Shown piece by piece: positions 11,801 through 18,754 of a stretch of 64,000 nucleotides of DNA. Origin of the DNA: CAWBUW01 sp963792075 (GTDB lineage Bacteria > Chloroflexota > Anaerolineae > Anaerolineales > UBA4823); the NCBI GenBank assembly GCA_963792075.1, contig CAWBUW010000009.1, positions 1 to 64,000 on the forward strand. Reading direction: 5' to 3'. Under the pieces are notes generated by a model. The model ran no database searches and had not been told where the DNA came from. It worked only from the letters and a program-made list of their open reading frames with translations. Numbering within the stretch: the first letter of the stretch is position 1; every line of letters begins with the position of its first letter. The position numbers and the translations under genes were made by a program.

Positions 11801-12577
11801 GGCCGCTGCCATGCGCTGCACTGTCGTACCGGTCATCAAATCGAAGCGCCCGTACTCGGCAGAGCCAACCACCATGCGCCGGACCGGGCCGCACGCCAGC
11901 CCTATTTTCATCATGAGCATATGCCGCTTGCCGTCCGGTGTTTGCACCTCCGCGAACTGCGCCATCTCAGACTGCATCGCCAGCGCGCAAGCCAACACCT
12001 GCCAGGCGGGGATCTCTTTGGGAAACCAGCATTGGATGGCATCCCCGGCAAATCCCAATACATCTCCTCCATAACGAAAAACCTGAGCGATCAGGGCATC
12101 GAAAACCCGGTTGACCGTATGAGTCAGCACCTCCGCGCCTTGCTGCGGCTCCAGGCTGGCTGCCAGCAATTCACTCAGAGGGGTAAATCCCGAAATATCC
12201 GCAAACAAGCAAGCCCCCTCATCTTCTGCCGGGCAAGGCCGGTCTGCAGCGAGGCTGGCCAGCCTGCCGCGCGAGAGGAAGGTCTGCATCAGGCGCAGGC
12301 TCGCCGGCAAGACCGCTCCCCGGTGGACTGCACCCGAAGTCTCTTCTACCGGGTGAACGGATTTTCCCGGTGCGCTGCCGGTTTCCCCGGAGGGCGTGAC
12401 TGCCCGCGCCGGGCCAACAGCCTTGCCCGGCAAAGCCGCGCCACACTCGTAGCAAAAATTCATGTAGGCCGGGAGCAGCAATCCGCAGCCAACACACTGC
12501 ACTGCGATCCTATTACCGCACTGCCAGCAAAATTTTGCACTTTTTGGGTTAGAGGTTTTACACTGTGGACAGCGCAT
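2834..12577 (-). CDS. giant adenylate cyclase-like/AAA/TPR receptor with FG-GAP and metalloprotease-like ectodomain
   Basis: About 3,250 residues. Order of parts: double zinc ribbon (MRCPQC, FCWQCG, CVGCG, FCYECG, residues 1-50); class III nucleotide cyclase domain (about 120-300, FADISGFT and GFAGDAIQCWFP, both metal-binding Asp present); a second, degenerate cyclase domain (about 340-500); AAA/STAND ATPase (Walker A GEPGAGKS near 565, Walker B LLLLEDGHW); TPR array (about 900-1400); one membrane helix near 1495-1515; about ten FG-GAP/VCBS units (AWGDMNGDG, DADGDGDLDL; about 1530-2230); an HELGHYLFYLDD zinc-protease motif near 2635; beta-rich C-terminus ending LKTFLPSILVQP. The cytosolic half has the layout of soluble adenylate cyclase. 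I infer a surface sensor coupled to cAMP or cGMP signalling. The ATG before RCPQC is chosen; ATG at 12589 and TTG at 12595 are in frame. Confidence 0.85.
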   Translation of the reverse strand: MRCPQCKTSNPKSAKFCWQCGNRIAVQCVGCGLLLPAYMNFCYECGAALPGKAVGPARAVTPSGETGSAPGKSVHPVEETSGAVHRGAVLPASLRLMQTFLSRGRLASLAADRPCPAEDEGACLFADISGFTPLSELLAASLEPQQGAEVLTHTVNRVFDALIAQVFRYGGDVLGFAGDAIQCWFPKEIPAWQVLACALAMQSEMAQFAEVQTPDGKRHMLMMKIGLACGPVRRMVVGSAEYGRFDLMTGTTVQRMAAAEHQAEKGEVVCASEVVEMAGTAATWSANRQGYSVLESVTRDQSPILAAGLAFDPQELQASILQPFFPPDLYNWLAVQSENFLAELRPVVSAFVRFDGLDYQSDSEAERKLDVYVRTVQRLAVQFGGSMVRLDYGDKGSVAHVLFGAPVAHEDLEARAVGWALELQNAARGLDFITDQVIGMTRGQVYAGALGAGQRRGYTLMGDEVNASARLMAACQPGQILVSQAVIKAAQKRFSFHRFSGFVVKGKFEPVPVGTPVAPLPVLQQVAPTGKLVGRGAEMAQVEAQLQALVSGTGGVLCIRGEPGAGKSRLAVELVQRAQSLGVRVLMGAGTNSFQSLPYYPWREILRSVFGLQSAWPAAQQILHMQMTVQWLNPAWQSRLPLFGDVLGLEMPDTPVTAGFDAALRQKSLFALLCDLLLMLAAQQPVLLLLEDGHWMDSSSLALIVAVAGRLSAAKLLLVASQRKLESGKPLLEGLEGLMWHHRLDLDLLAPEAVQEMVLDRLGGEAPAEILALIQERSQGNPLFVEALAEEINQVGRLQNVEGHWKLVGVEASALKLPELIQGVMLARLDRLEEVSNTILKAASVAGRSFDEALLGAIHPLHLAPDVLHLHLVDLEKRGFVLLESPEPEPRWRFKHNVLQEVAYGMLLYTQRRMLHRTVAEWYEMTRRAALSGVYHALAYHYRRAEVAEKERFYAWKAGEQAAAHYANAEALAYLARVFELLPEAAHSERFEALVLREKIYALLGKRDAQQVDLAELALFAQDLRDDHKQAYATLRQAAYAEATSDYRRAIVLLERAIWFAQKAEDVQVQSQAHLQWGRALWNLDQAEPAKGQLDRALALAQSLALPSLEGDCLVNLGILALRRGAIQEGRQYYRAAQEIYHQAGDLNGEGKALIGLGALHDQAGDHSDAQECFERALQIKREIGHREGEAILLGNLGSLASRRGDYALAGLYLEQALAMRREIRQQRGVSLTLNNIGLNFKRQGLFERGRECLEQALAIANELGLRNFQAVMLSGLGLLAHHQGENQQAVMYCQQALALACELKELSTQAEILTWQGYAYHDLGELSLAEDSYRQAIALREASGDSEPALEARSGLARARLAQGDAAAALAQAEPVLVALEEKGPLGMEEPFRVYWACIEVLQGCGDGRAAPLLQQAVGRLQEQAGCIRDPALQQAFLQNIRSHRELLAAAGIVNEMVVEELMETLINLPGHHRYLSLNHPGWRYLGLSLLLSALLVAGALTLFVAPARSAGNPTGLTEWPAWTSGDGEGGSMVWGDLDLDGDLDLVLGKRIYRSQNGQLESEPALTLPAVITQLADVDKDGYLDLEVTGGVYRSLGAALGYQTALSYTNPVPNVITRAWGDMNGDGFLDLAVGLNCQGNPACAGVQVYLNDNGVLASSPAWSGMAGSSQGYWVGWVDVDQDGLLDLQTKILAGGYAHTLSLYRNTGTSLVFFWTLYNEPYTLPEGRAWGDMNGDGYPDLAVVRNAYSPVRVYYNDGSGGISASNFWEASWKWEPPYSDENMVLGYSVAWGDADGDGDLDLAVGTSYDLQTKVYVNNGVALGDIPAWHAGSYHTVHRIAWGDADGDGDLDLVAADGGVGIIYRNDLPHFPASASWLSGGQGFATALALGDVDNDGDLDLAVGNGVNRPTELYRNTGAGFVLDTTWTQDDGSKGLAWGDMNGDGYLDLASANYAQKKVLVYANLAGSLGTTPVFSYTLATDPTSVAWGDADGDGDLDLAAGVWLAPNLLFENQAGVLQPVPAWQDVHPDRNTTQLAWGDMDNDGDLDLAVSNWAQPARIYRNTGGPLDNDVFEPEPVWTSGSTGFSSLAWGDMNGDGLLDLAASTFGRQSRVYLNHTGSLDAEPSWLSGDLDRTFMLAWGDADGDGDLDLLAANGESTWGGMAAPTRLYLNQGGMLQTTAQVAWTAAGTGGDVEIRAAAWGDLDGDGDLDMVMGGNLGLPNGNTALDNYLRVFWNGRYPSPVFHPGSQPAGVKLALNSSEAVPTFNSQSSQALAPANFFALPGIRSDGTIPILYTLFDENQDVWTVRGFYSLNGGGDWQPAEPTADTQVAGLAGSAWPGGTTYTFTWDVFGSGMFGSSDQVVFRLIAMPDPSAFPDGVPGPYERPFVSAQTYPFRVRGAQVKVLYQGQPVASALVYRVPVNRHSGTALMDSSNTPYRTDASGYLQGRGVLAVGDRLAALYPAVARPQEGYTVYYSSAAPDENGLVMTPYAGGGQQVLEVSADNPLILYDLAVSLEWDARYDPAYLTQLTHQLQRVSQLLFDWTNGQAALGKVTLSPARTAWDEADVRIYASNRLRPNATQGGVTGSVKLDAGSPNITYYPGQVNMGATWNRYGDAGVDLGDDWPRTLAHELGHYLFYLDDNYLGLVDGRVVKINTCSGVMADPYREDDPYDEFHSAEGWSTGCAASLANLSTGRWDWQTIGQFYPWLDPISQLAGPLTLPLEVTQIELAPLPDPIEALADPSFYLAPEFPEASSTARAFLFQQDYLVDLGRPVLGRVLARGAAAGDRVCLFDLDAGRMGCKVVDATNRTLQVYDTPSWQPDLLVTPVNTNTVTITLGGLPEGLAVYARLYPQHSLAGSAQALAWAGGVYTGTFELASYSGSVHAWVDEAAPRREVVSDFSLGGNPGDIIDVEGAPMLSHYGAAISKDGQVILYGDLDFPQGEFYALQAVTHLPTPPPGRKVIGQAYRLVASPNAPSLTGASLNYHYVGAQVPPGEEGWLRLYYYNPTTASWQPLDSLLDAVENTVSAPVQGEGLYAIFSALELTLQPGWNLVPYFIQETQPVTQALASVDGQYTVVYENRPQDVANPWHIYAPGAPDWVVDLHELQYSRTYWLHLGGTLTTTLYLNSGAASRPLAGASVAPPATLYGQVISLGASPVLPGLLVEALVGNTVCGSGTTQLQDGQVVYVIKVMAAADGTAACGLEGRTVIFRIGNQVMRPFVAWDNRLALRIDLAPALKTFLPSILVQP

Positions 12578-12682
12578 GATCCGTCCCATCCCCAAGGGGA
12601 AAAAAGAGGAAAAAGTCCACTTTTATCCTATCATGGAATCCTTATTCTTGCTGTCCATTTTAAAACCTTGTTTCGGCAATTC

Positions 12683-12715
12683 AGACCCTAAAGGTTTTTA
12701 AAACCTTTAGGGTCT
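12683..12715. terminator. hairpin at the end of the ABC exporter operon
   Basis: A perfect 16-bp inverted repeat with a one-base loop and T/A-rich centre directly after the permease stop codon at 12716. It separates the ABC operon from the giant gene downstream. Confidence 0.7.
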
Positions 12716-13951
12716 TCAAGCCCGCCCCACCAACGCGGCCAAAAACCGCCTGAAGTTGAACGCCTGGCCCGAGAGCAGCGTCTGGGCGCGGAACATATTC
12801 GCCACGGCGCGCACGATCAGCGCCGCCGTGACCGCCAGCAGCGCTGCCGCCAGCGCCGGCTGCCAGAACGGGATGTTCCCCGCAGCCAGGCGGGTCATCA
12901 TGGCTACCGGAGCCGACAGCGGGAAGAGGCTCAAAATGGTTGCCAGGGGGCCGTTATAATCCTCGATCAGGACGCTGATGAACAACAGGGGGATGATCAG
13001 CGGCATGATCACGAATATCGTGGCTTGCCCCGCCTCGCGCAGGTTGGGCACCAGCGCCCCTAACCCGGCCATCAAAGAGGCGTAGACCGCATAGCCTAAC
13101 AGAAAAAAGACCACTCCCCAAGCCAGAAAAGACAGGGGTAGTTGGAAGGCGGCGGGCAGGCTGAAAGTCCGCCCGCTGAGGCGCAGCAGGGTAAATCCGG
13201 TGCCCACCCAAAGCACATTCTGCACTAAGCCCACCAGTCCCAGGCCGAGGATCTTCCCGGTCAACAGTTGGCGCGGCGTGACAGAAACCATCAGGATTTC
13301 GATCACCCGGTTCTCTTTTTCTTTGGTCACACTGCTGAGCAGCAGGCTGGCCGCGCCCAGGATGATGAAATAATACAACATCGTGACCGCATAAGGCAAG
13401 TAGAAGGTCAGCGGGTTGCTCTCCTCCCGCTGCGGCTGGTCTGTGGTCGTCTGCACCTGCACAATCAAAGGCGTGGAAATGCGGCTTGCCAGTTGACCGT
13501 CGCCGTTCAGTAAGTTGAAGCGGATCACCTGGTCGAACAACCAGGAATTACCCATCGAAGAGATGGGGTTGAAATCCGGGCGGACGTAAAGCAGTTTGCC
13601 GGTCTCTAAATAATCACGCGGCAGCACGTAAAATGCGCCGATCTCGCCCGCCGCCAGGGCCTGGCGCGCGGCGGCTTCGTCGACATAGGCAACCAACGCG
13701 CCCGCAGGGATCTCTTCCGGGAGCGCCTGGATCAGACGGGATTCGTCCACATACCCATCGGCCTGGAGGGCTTGCGGCGCATTGAAGATATTGCTGATGG
13801 CGCTGGAAGCCTGGCTGTTCTGCGAAACCAGCGCGGTGACCCCAAAAATCAATGCGCTGACGAAGGGAACGCCGAAGGCGGCCAACAAGAACGATTTACT
13901 GGTGACAATCGTGACGATTTCGTGTTTGAGGACAAGGAATGTTTTGTTCAT
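12716..13951 (-). CDS. ABC-2 type exporter permease (NatB-like), second copy
   Basis: A 411-residue integral membrane protein with the ABC-2/NatB topology: one N-terminal helix, an extracytoplasmic domain of roughly 150 residues, then about five helices. The cytoplasmic signature EKENRVIEILMVSVTPRQLL and the following GKILGLG are typical of NatB/YhaP permeases. It starts four bases after the stop of the related permease at 13956, so the two probably form a heterodimer served by the ATPase at 15161. Substrate unknown; relatives export sodium, peptides or antibiotics. Its last codons were duplicated beyond the giant gene. Confidence 0.87.
   Translation of the reverse strand: MNKTFLVLKHEIVTIVTSKSFLLAAFGVPFVSALIFGVTALVSQNSQASSAISNIFNAPQALQADGYVDESRLIQALPEEIPAGALVAYVDEAAARQALAAGEIGAFYVLPRDYLETGKLLYVRPDFNPISSMGNSWLFDQVIRFNLLNGDGQLASRISTPLIVQVQTTTDQPQREESNPLTFYLPYAVTMLYYFIILGAASLLLSSVTKEKENRVIEILMVSVTPRQLLTGKILGLGLVGLVQNVLWVGTGFTLLRLSGRTFSLPAAFQLPLSFLAWGVVFFLLGYAVYASLMAGLGALVPNLREAGQATIFVIMPLIIPLLFISVLIEDYNGPLATILSLFPLSAPVAMMTRLAAGNIPFWQPALAAALLAVTAALIVRAVANMFRAQTLLSGQAFNFRRFLAALVGRA
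12718..12783. repeat. 66-bp direct repeat, right copy
   Basis: This is the 3' end of the intact ABC permease gene. It is repeated at 2770-2835 on the far side of the giant gene, in the same orientation and about 10 kb away. Confidence 0.85.
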
Positions 13952-13955
13952 CGGA

Positions 13956-15152
13956 TCACCTGCGGGAAAATACTTCTCGCCAGGCCAGTTTCTTGCCGTA
14001 CATCAGCATCCCCAGGCGGAAAGTGCGCCCCGCCAGCCACAGCGACCCCAGGGCGCACAGCGCCAACACGGAAACGCTGAGGGTGATTTGCCAGGCCGGA
14101 ACGACGGCAAAGCTGGCGCGCAGCAGGATGGCCATCGGCGCAGTAACCGGGAACAGGCTCAGCCCCACGGCCAGCGGGCTGTTCGGGCTGGCCATGATGG
14201 GGACAATTAAGATGTAGGGCAGCCACAACGGTAAGGTGATCAGGCCGACCACCTGCTGCCCCTCGCGCGCTTCGGTCACCGTGGCACCGATGGCTGCCAT
14301 CAACCCGGCTAACATGACGTAGCTGGGCACCATCACCGCAACCATCATCACAACCGCATCCGGCGTAAGATGGATCACGCGCAGCATGGGAAAATAAATT
14401 TGCCCGATCATAACCCCCGCCACGATAAAGAGGAGCCACGCCAGGAGCTGGGTCAAACCCACCCCAATGACGCCAATCGTCTTCCCGGCCATCAACTGGT
14501 TGGGAGAAATCGAAGTCAGCATGATCTCCATGGTGCGGTTCTCTTTTTCTTCGACCACCGCGTGCATAAAGTACCCGGCACTGCTGGTGATGGTGATGTA
14601 AAAGACCAGCCCGGCAATGATGGGCACCAGGATGGTAAACCATTCATCCTCCGACATCTGGCGGCTGCCGTCAGGGGACTGCACCCGCAGATGGCTGCCT
14701 TCCACCACCCGGTTCGCCAGCGCCGGAGGCTGGTCCGCCAGCAAGTTGGCAACCATAAACGAGCGGAACTGCTGCAGAGCCGGTCTTTTGGGCGCTTCGG
14801 CATACACCAGCTTGACCTGCGAGCTCTCCAGGTAATCCTCGGCCAGGACGTAGTAGGCCTGGATTTTCCCATCCTCCAGCGCCTGCTGCGCCGACGCCTC
14901 ATCCGGGTAGGCCAGCATGGGCACGGGTTGGTCCGGCGGCTCAGGAGAGGGAGCCGGAAGCGGGTGCGCCAACAGCCCGGAGTGGTCCACGTACCCGATG
15001 GGGGTGGTATTGGTATCCAGGAGGAACAGGATCCATATCGTGCCCACCATGAGCGCAACCAAAGCCGGTACGCTGAGCAGGCCAAACCAGAAGCCCTTGC
15101 GCAGCACCTGGCGCAAGTAGGTATCCACAATGACACGCCACAATTTGGTCAT
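13956..15152 (-). CDS. ABC-2 type exporter permease (NatB-like), first copy
   Basis: A 398-residue permease, paralogous to its downstream neighbour. It has an N-terminal helix near residues 20-45, an extracytoplasmic region to about 175, then helices around the signature EEKENRTMEIMLTSISPNQLMAGK at the cytoplasmic side. It lies eight bases after the ATPase stop and four bases before the second permease, so the three genes form one operon. The paired permeases with a single ATPase match the heteromeric NatAB-like exporters. No substrate can be inferred. Confidence 0.87.
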   Translation of the reverse strand: MTKLWRVIVDTYLRQVLRKGFWFGLLSVPALVALMVGTIWILFLLDTNTTPIGYVDHSGLLAHPLPAPSPEPPDQPVPMLAYPDEASAQQALEDGKIQAYYVLAEDYLESSQVKLVYAEAPKRPALQQFRSFMVANLLADQPPALANRVVEGSHLRVQSPDGSRQMSEDEWFTILVPIIAGLVFYITITSSAGYFMHAVVEEKENRTMEIMLTSISPNQLMAGKTIGVIGVGLTQLLAWLLFIVAGVMIGQIYFPMLRVIHLTPDAVVMMVAVMVPSYVMLAGLMAAIGATVTEAREGQQVVGLITLPLWLPYILIVPIMASPNSPLAVGLSLFPVTAPMAILLRASFAVVPAWQITLSVSVLALCALGSLWLAGRTFRLGMLMYGKKLAWREVFSRR

Positions 15153-15160
15153 GGGAACCT

Positions 15161-16054
15161 CTACGCCGTGTTCCCCTGCACCACGCGGATGAAGATCTCA
15201 TCCAGGGTGGGCATGGCCACCTCGAACTGCTCCACGACCACATTCTGCGCTACCAACGCCCGCAGCACCTCCTGGGGGGAGGTGTCCGCGGCGAGGGTCA
15301 GCCGGGCGGCGGAATTGTGCTGCTCGACACTCAACACGCCGGGCAGGGAGGGCAGCTCCCCCGCGGCACGCACCAACACGGCGTGGCCCGAATACTGCCT
15401 CTGGATGTCCTCCAGGCGGCCGTAGAGCTTCACCTGGCCGTGGTCGATCAGCACCAGCCGGTCACACAGCGCCTCCACCTGGTGCATCTGGTGGGTACAC
15501 AAGAGAATGGTCACCCCTTTCTGGCGCTGCTCCTGGAGCAAATCCATGACCATCTGGGTGTTCACCGGGTCGAGGCCGCTGAAAGGCTCGTCCACGATCA
15601 GCAGCTCGGGCTCGTGCAGCAGGGTGACGATGAGTTGAGCCTTTTGCTGCATGCCCTTACTGAGCTCTTTGACCTTTTTGTGCTTGTGAGCGGCGAGGTC
15701 GAAGCGTTCCAGGTATCCGGCGGCGCGGCGGCGCGCCTCCGCGGGACTGAGGCCCTTGAGCGAGCCAAGATAGTACAGGCAGCGCTCCAGGGGAATATCC
15801 TGGTAAATACCACGCTCCTCGGGCATGTAGCCGATGTGGTCTTTCTTGGCCTCGGTCATCGGGCCGCCCAGGATCGATACCGACCCCGCATCGGGCCGGA
15901 AAATATCCAGCATCACCCGGATGGCGGTCGTCTTCCCGGCGCCGTTGGGGCCGAGCAGGCCGAAAATCTCACCTTTTTCGACGGCAAATGAAACGTCATC
16001 CACCGCTCTCACCGCCCCAAAGGTTTTAACGATGTGAGCGACTTCGACTGACAA
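15161..16054 (-). CDS. ABC exporter ATP-binding subunit (NatA-like)
   Basis: A 297-residue nucleotide-binding subunit. Visible motifs: Walker A GPNGAGKT near residue 36, Q-loop region GYMPEERGIYQD (the PEERG form common in NatA-like ATPases), signature LSKGMQQK, Walker B LLIVDEPFSGLDP and the switch His in CTHQMHQ. A C-terminal 80-residue tail is usual for this group. The first codon is TTG with no Shine-Dalgarno; a TATAAT (16064-16069, minus) ends ten bases before it, suggesting a leaderless message. First gene of the three-gene exporter operon. Confidence 0.9.
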   Translation of the reverse strand: MSVEVAHIVKTFGAVRAVDDVSFAVEKGEIFGLLGPNGAGKTTAIRVMLDIFRPDAGSVSILGGPMTEAKKDHIGYMPEERGIYQDIPLERCLYYLGSLKGLSPAEARRRAAGYLERFDLAAHKHKKVKELSKGMQQKAQLIVTLLHEPELLIVDEPFSGLDPVNTQMVMDLLQEQRQKGVTILLCTHQMHQVEALCDRLVLIDHGQVKLYGRLEDIQRQYSGHAVLVRAAGELPSLPGVLSVEQHNSAARLTLAADTSPQEVLRALVAQNVVVEQFEVAMPTLDEIFIRVVQGNTA

Positions 16055-16063
16055 TGGATTTAT

Positions 16064-16091
16064 ATTATATGGGCCTCCAGGCCCATATAAT
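16064..16091 (-). promoter_or_regulatory. palindrome carrying the -10 box of the ABC operon
   Basis: A 13-bp perfect inverted repeat with loop CC. Its proximal arm contains TATAAT on the minus strand, ten bases before the TTG start of the ATPase gene. The -35 region is poor. It may act as an operator as well as a promoter, which is inference. Confidence 0.45.
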
Positions 16092-16128
16092 CATACCAGT
16101 AAAGATGAAAACGAGGGGAAAATATGGG

Positions 16129-16170
16129 GTACCTGTAGGGGATGGCGCAAAGCGCCATTCCCACAGGTAC
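16129..16170 (-). terminator. hairpin after ftsH
   Basis: An almost perfect 19-20 bp stem with loop AAA, about 20 bases after the ftsH stop codon, followed on the minus strand by an A/T-rich run. It is the likely end of the sodB-ftsH transcript. Confidence 0.65.
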
Positions 16171-16190
16171 GTATATTTTCTTCATTGACT

Positions 16191-18038
16191 TTAAGAAAGG
16201 GCGGGGGCTTTGATTCCGATACCTGCCTGGCTGAGGATGGCATCAATTTGAGATCCATCGACCGTTTCATGCTCACACAGCAGATCCGCCAGGCTGTCCA
16301 GCCCAGGCCGGTTGTTCTCCAGGACGCTCCTGGCTTGTTCCACGGCTGTTTCGATAATCCGGCGCGTCTCTGTATCCACCAGCGTAGCGGTTTCGGGGCT
16401 GACACGGGCATCCAGGCCAAGCTGTTGGCTGAGATAGTTCGCCTGCATATCTGACGCCAGGCGCACAGGGCCCAGGATCGGGCTCATGCCAAATTCGGTG
16501 ACCATCTTGCGCGCCAGGTCTGTGGCCCGCGCCAGGTCATCCATCGCTCCCGTAGAGGCTTCACCAAACACCATTTCTTCGGCGACCCTGCCGCCTACCA
16601 GGACGGTGATGCGCGAGGCAAGCTCTTTTTCACCCAGCACGTAGCGGTCATCGGTGGGAAGCTGCATGGTATAACCCATCGCCCTGCCGCGCGGCACGAT
16701 GGTGACCTTACGGACTTTATCTGCCCCGGGCGTCAGGCTGGCAATGAGCGCATGCCCGGCTTCGTGTATCGCGATCACCCGCTTCTCATTCGGGTTGATC
16801 GTGTGGGTCCGTCGTTCGGAGCCCGCCACGACACGCTCGAAAGCTTCGTCAAAATCTGCCATCTCGACTTTATCTTTTCCATGCCGGGAGGCCAACAGCG
16901 CGGCTTCATTGACCAGGTTTGCCAGGTCCGCCCCAGAGAAGCCTGGGGTCATCTGCGCAATCGCTTGCAGGCTGGTATCTGGCGACAAGGTGACGTGCTG
17001 CGCATGGATATTCAGGATTTCCAGGCGGCCCTGGCGGTCGGGCAGGTCGACCATCACCTGGCGGTCAAACCGGCCTGGCCGCAGCAGGGCCGGATCCAGG
17101 ATCTCAGGCCGGTTGGTGGCAGCCATCACAATCACGCCGCGGGATGTTTCAAAGCCATCCATCTCGGCCAATAATTGGTTGAGGGTCTGCTCGCGTTCCT
17201 CATGCACGCCCATGGCCCCTGCACCCGCACGCCGGCCGCCGATGGCATCGATCTCATCGATAAAGATGATGGATGGCGCGCTTTTCTTGGCCTGGACGAA
17301 GAGATCGCGCACCCGAGAGGCGCCCACCCCGACAAACATCTCCACAAATTCGGCCCCGCTGAGGTTGAAGAACTGCCCACCGGCTTCGCCGGCTGTTGCC
17401 CTGGCGAGCAGGGTCTTACCGGTGCCAGGCGGGCCTACCAGCAGGACGCCTTTGGGCATTTTGCCACCCAGGCGTTGGAAGTGCTCCGGATTTTTAAGGA
17501 ATTCGGTCACTTCTTTCAGGTCGGTGATCGCCTCGCCCGCGCCGCCGACATCTTTGAAGGTCACCCCGGTCTGCTCTCCCTGGATCATGCGCGCCCTGCT
17601 TTTTCCAAAGGAGAAGATATTATTCATCCCCCCTGCCCCTCCCCGGTTGCGCCCGATCAGGAAATACCATAAAGCACCCATCATAGCCAAAGGCAGGACC
17701 CAGACGAGCAGAAAACCCATGATGCCGCCGCCGTTCGCCGGCTGCCCGATGATCTCCACTTTCTGGGCTTCCAACGCCTTCGTCAGGTCCGTGTCATCTA
17801 CACGCACCGTCTTGAACAGCGTATCGTCGTGCATCTTCCCGCTGATTTCCTCTGCGCCGACGGTGACGCTGCTGACCGTCCCGGCATACAGGGCGGTCTT
17901 GAACGCGCTGTACGGGATCTCTTTTGCCGCGGGGCCGAAACCGTTGATCATTTGATACAAAAAAACGGCAACCAGGGCCATCCCGATCAAGGAAGTGATC
18001 GAAAAATTGAACCTTGGCTTGGTGGGTTGGTCTTCCAT
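16191..18038 (-). CDS. ftsH: ATP-dependent zinc metalloprotease FtsH
   Basis: A 615-residue membrane-anchored AAA+ protease that degrades misfolded and regulatory membrane and cytosolic proteins. Two N-terminal helices (about residues 15-33 and 105-130) flank a small periplasmic domain. The AAA module has Walker A GPPGTGKT near 203, Walker B IIFIDEIDA and the second-region-of-homology ATNRPEILDPALLRPGRFDR. The protease site HEAGH is near 424. Length and motif order are normal. The ATG at 18038 lies two bases after the sodB stop, and the Met eight codons upstream would overlap sodB, so I use the internal one. Co-transcription with sodB is likely. Confidence 0.95.
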   Translation of the reverse strand: MEDQPTKPRFNFSITSLIGMALVAVFLYQMINGFGPAAKEIPYSAFKTALYAGTVSSVTVGAEEISGKMHDDTLFKTVRVDDTDLTKALEAQKVEIIGQPANGGGIMGFLLVWVLPLAMMGALWYFLIGRNRGGAGGMNNIFSFGKSRARMIQGEQTGVTFKDVGGAGEAITDLKEVTEFLKNPEHFQRLGGKMPKGVLLVGPPGTGKTLLARATAGEAGGQFFNLSGAEFVEMFVGVGASRVRDLFVQAKKSAPSIIFIDEIDAIGGRRAGAGAMGVHEEREQTLNQLLAEMDGFETSRGVIVMAATNRPEILDPALLRPGRFDRQVMVDLPDRQGRLEILNIHAQHVTLSPDTSLQAIAQMTPGFSGADLANLVNEAALLASRHGKDKVEMADFDEAFERVVAGSERRTHTINPNEKRVIAIHEAGHALIASLTPGADKVRKVTIVPRGRAMGYTMQLPTDDRYVLGEKELASRITVLVGGRVAEEMVFGEASTGAMDDLARATDLARKMVTEFGMSPILGPVRLASDMQANYLSQQLGLDARVSPETATLVDTETRRIIETAVEQARSVLENNRPGLDSLADLLCEHETVDGSQIDAILSQAGIGIKAPALS

Positions 18039-18039
18039 A

Positions 18040-18681
18040 TTAGCTGGCGTTCTGCAGGGCAAATTCCCAGTTGATCAGCTTGTCCAGCACGGCATTCACG
18101 TAGTCGGCGCGGCGATTCTGGTAATCCAGGTAGTAGGCATGTTCCCACACGTCAATCACCAGCAGCGGCTTCATGCCCTTTGTCCAGGGGACGTCGGCAT
18201 TGGCGGTCTTGACCACCTTGAGCTTGCCGCCCTCGAGCATAAGCCACGCCCAGCCGCTCCCGAACTGGGAAACGGCCGCGCCGGCCAGCTCCTTTTTGCA
18301 GGCATCCACGCTGTCGAAAGAAGCCTCGATCATCTGCTTGAGCGCCTCCGGCGGTTTGCCGCCGCCCTTGGGCGCCAGGCTGTTCCAATAAAAAGTATGG
18401 TTCCAGGTCTGTGCGGCGTTATTGAAGATGGCGATCCTCTCGGGCCGCCCGGCAGTCCCCCGGATAATTTCCTCCAAGGACAGCTCGGAATAATCTGTGC
18501 CTGAAATAAACTTGTTCAGATTATCCACATAGGTTTGGTGATGCTTGCCGTAGTGAAAACTGAGCGTATTGGCGCTGATGACCGGTTCCAATGCATTCTG
18601 GGCATACGGCAGGGTGGGTAAGACGAGGGACGAGGCTCCCCGAAGCACATTCGAGGAATTGCTGATATCTACAAGGCTCAT
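18040..18681 (-). CDS. sodB: superoxide dismutase, Fe type
   Basis: A 213-residue Fe/Mn-family superoxide dismutase. Metal ligands are His43 (HYGKHH), His95 (WNHTFYW), Asp177 and His181 (DVWEHAYYLDY). Gln91 in NNAAQTWNH is in the position typical of the iron form rather than the manganese GGHxNH form, so I call it Fe-type. An N-terminal extension of about 18 residues precedes the usual LPTLPYA start; it is polar and not a clear signal peptide. AAGGAG lies six bases before the ATG. It is followed two bases later by ftsH. Confidence 0.93.
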   Translation of the reverse strand: MSLVDISNSSNVLRGASSLVLPTLPYAQNALEPVISANTLSFHYGKHHQTYVDNLNKFISGTDYSELSLEEIIRGTAGRPERIAIFNNAAQTWNHTFYWNSLAPKGGGKPPEALKQMIEASFDSVDACKKELAGAAVSQFGSGWAWLMLEGGKLKVVKTANADVPWTKGMKPLLVIDVWEHAYYLDYQNRRADYVNAVLDKLINWEFALQNAS

Positions 18682-18707
18682 TTTGGTCTCCTTAGGTTTA
18701 GGGGGGC

Positions 18708-18754
18708 TGAGGGGGCGTTTTGAGCGTGCGAAGCACGCTCAAAACGCCCCCTCA
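18708..18754. repeat. 47-bp hairpin in the divergent sodB/cytochrome spacer
   Basis: A perfect 22-bp inverted repeat with loop GAA, 26 bases upstream of the sodB start codon. Both neighbouring genes point away from it, so a simple terminator role is unlikely. It would sit in the sodB promoter or 5' leader. The rest of the 421-base spacer to 19102 shows one -10-like element and no convincing gene. Confidence 0.7.

Noticed and set aside
16699..17955. A 418-codon plus-strand open frame opposite ftsH
   Set aside because: Antisense shadow of ftsH with Ser/Pro/Arg-rich, domain-free sequence.
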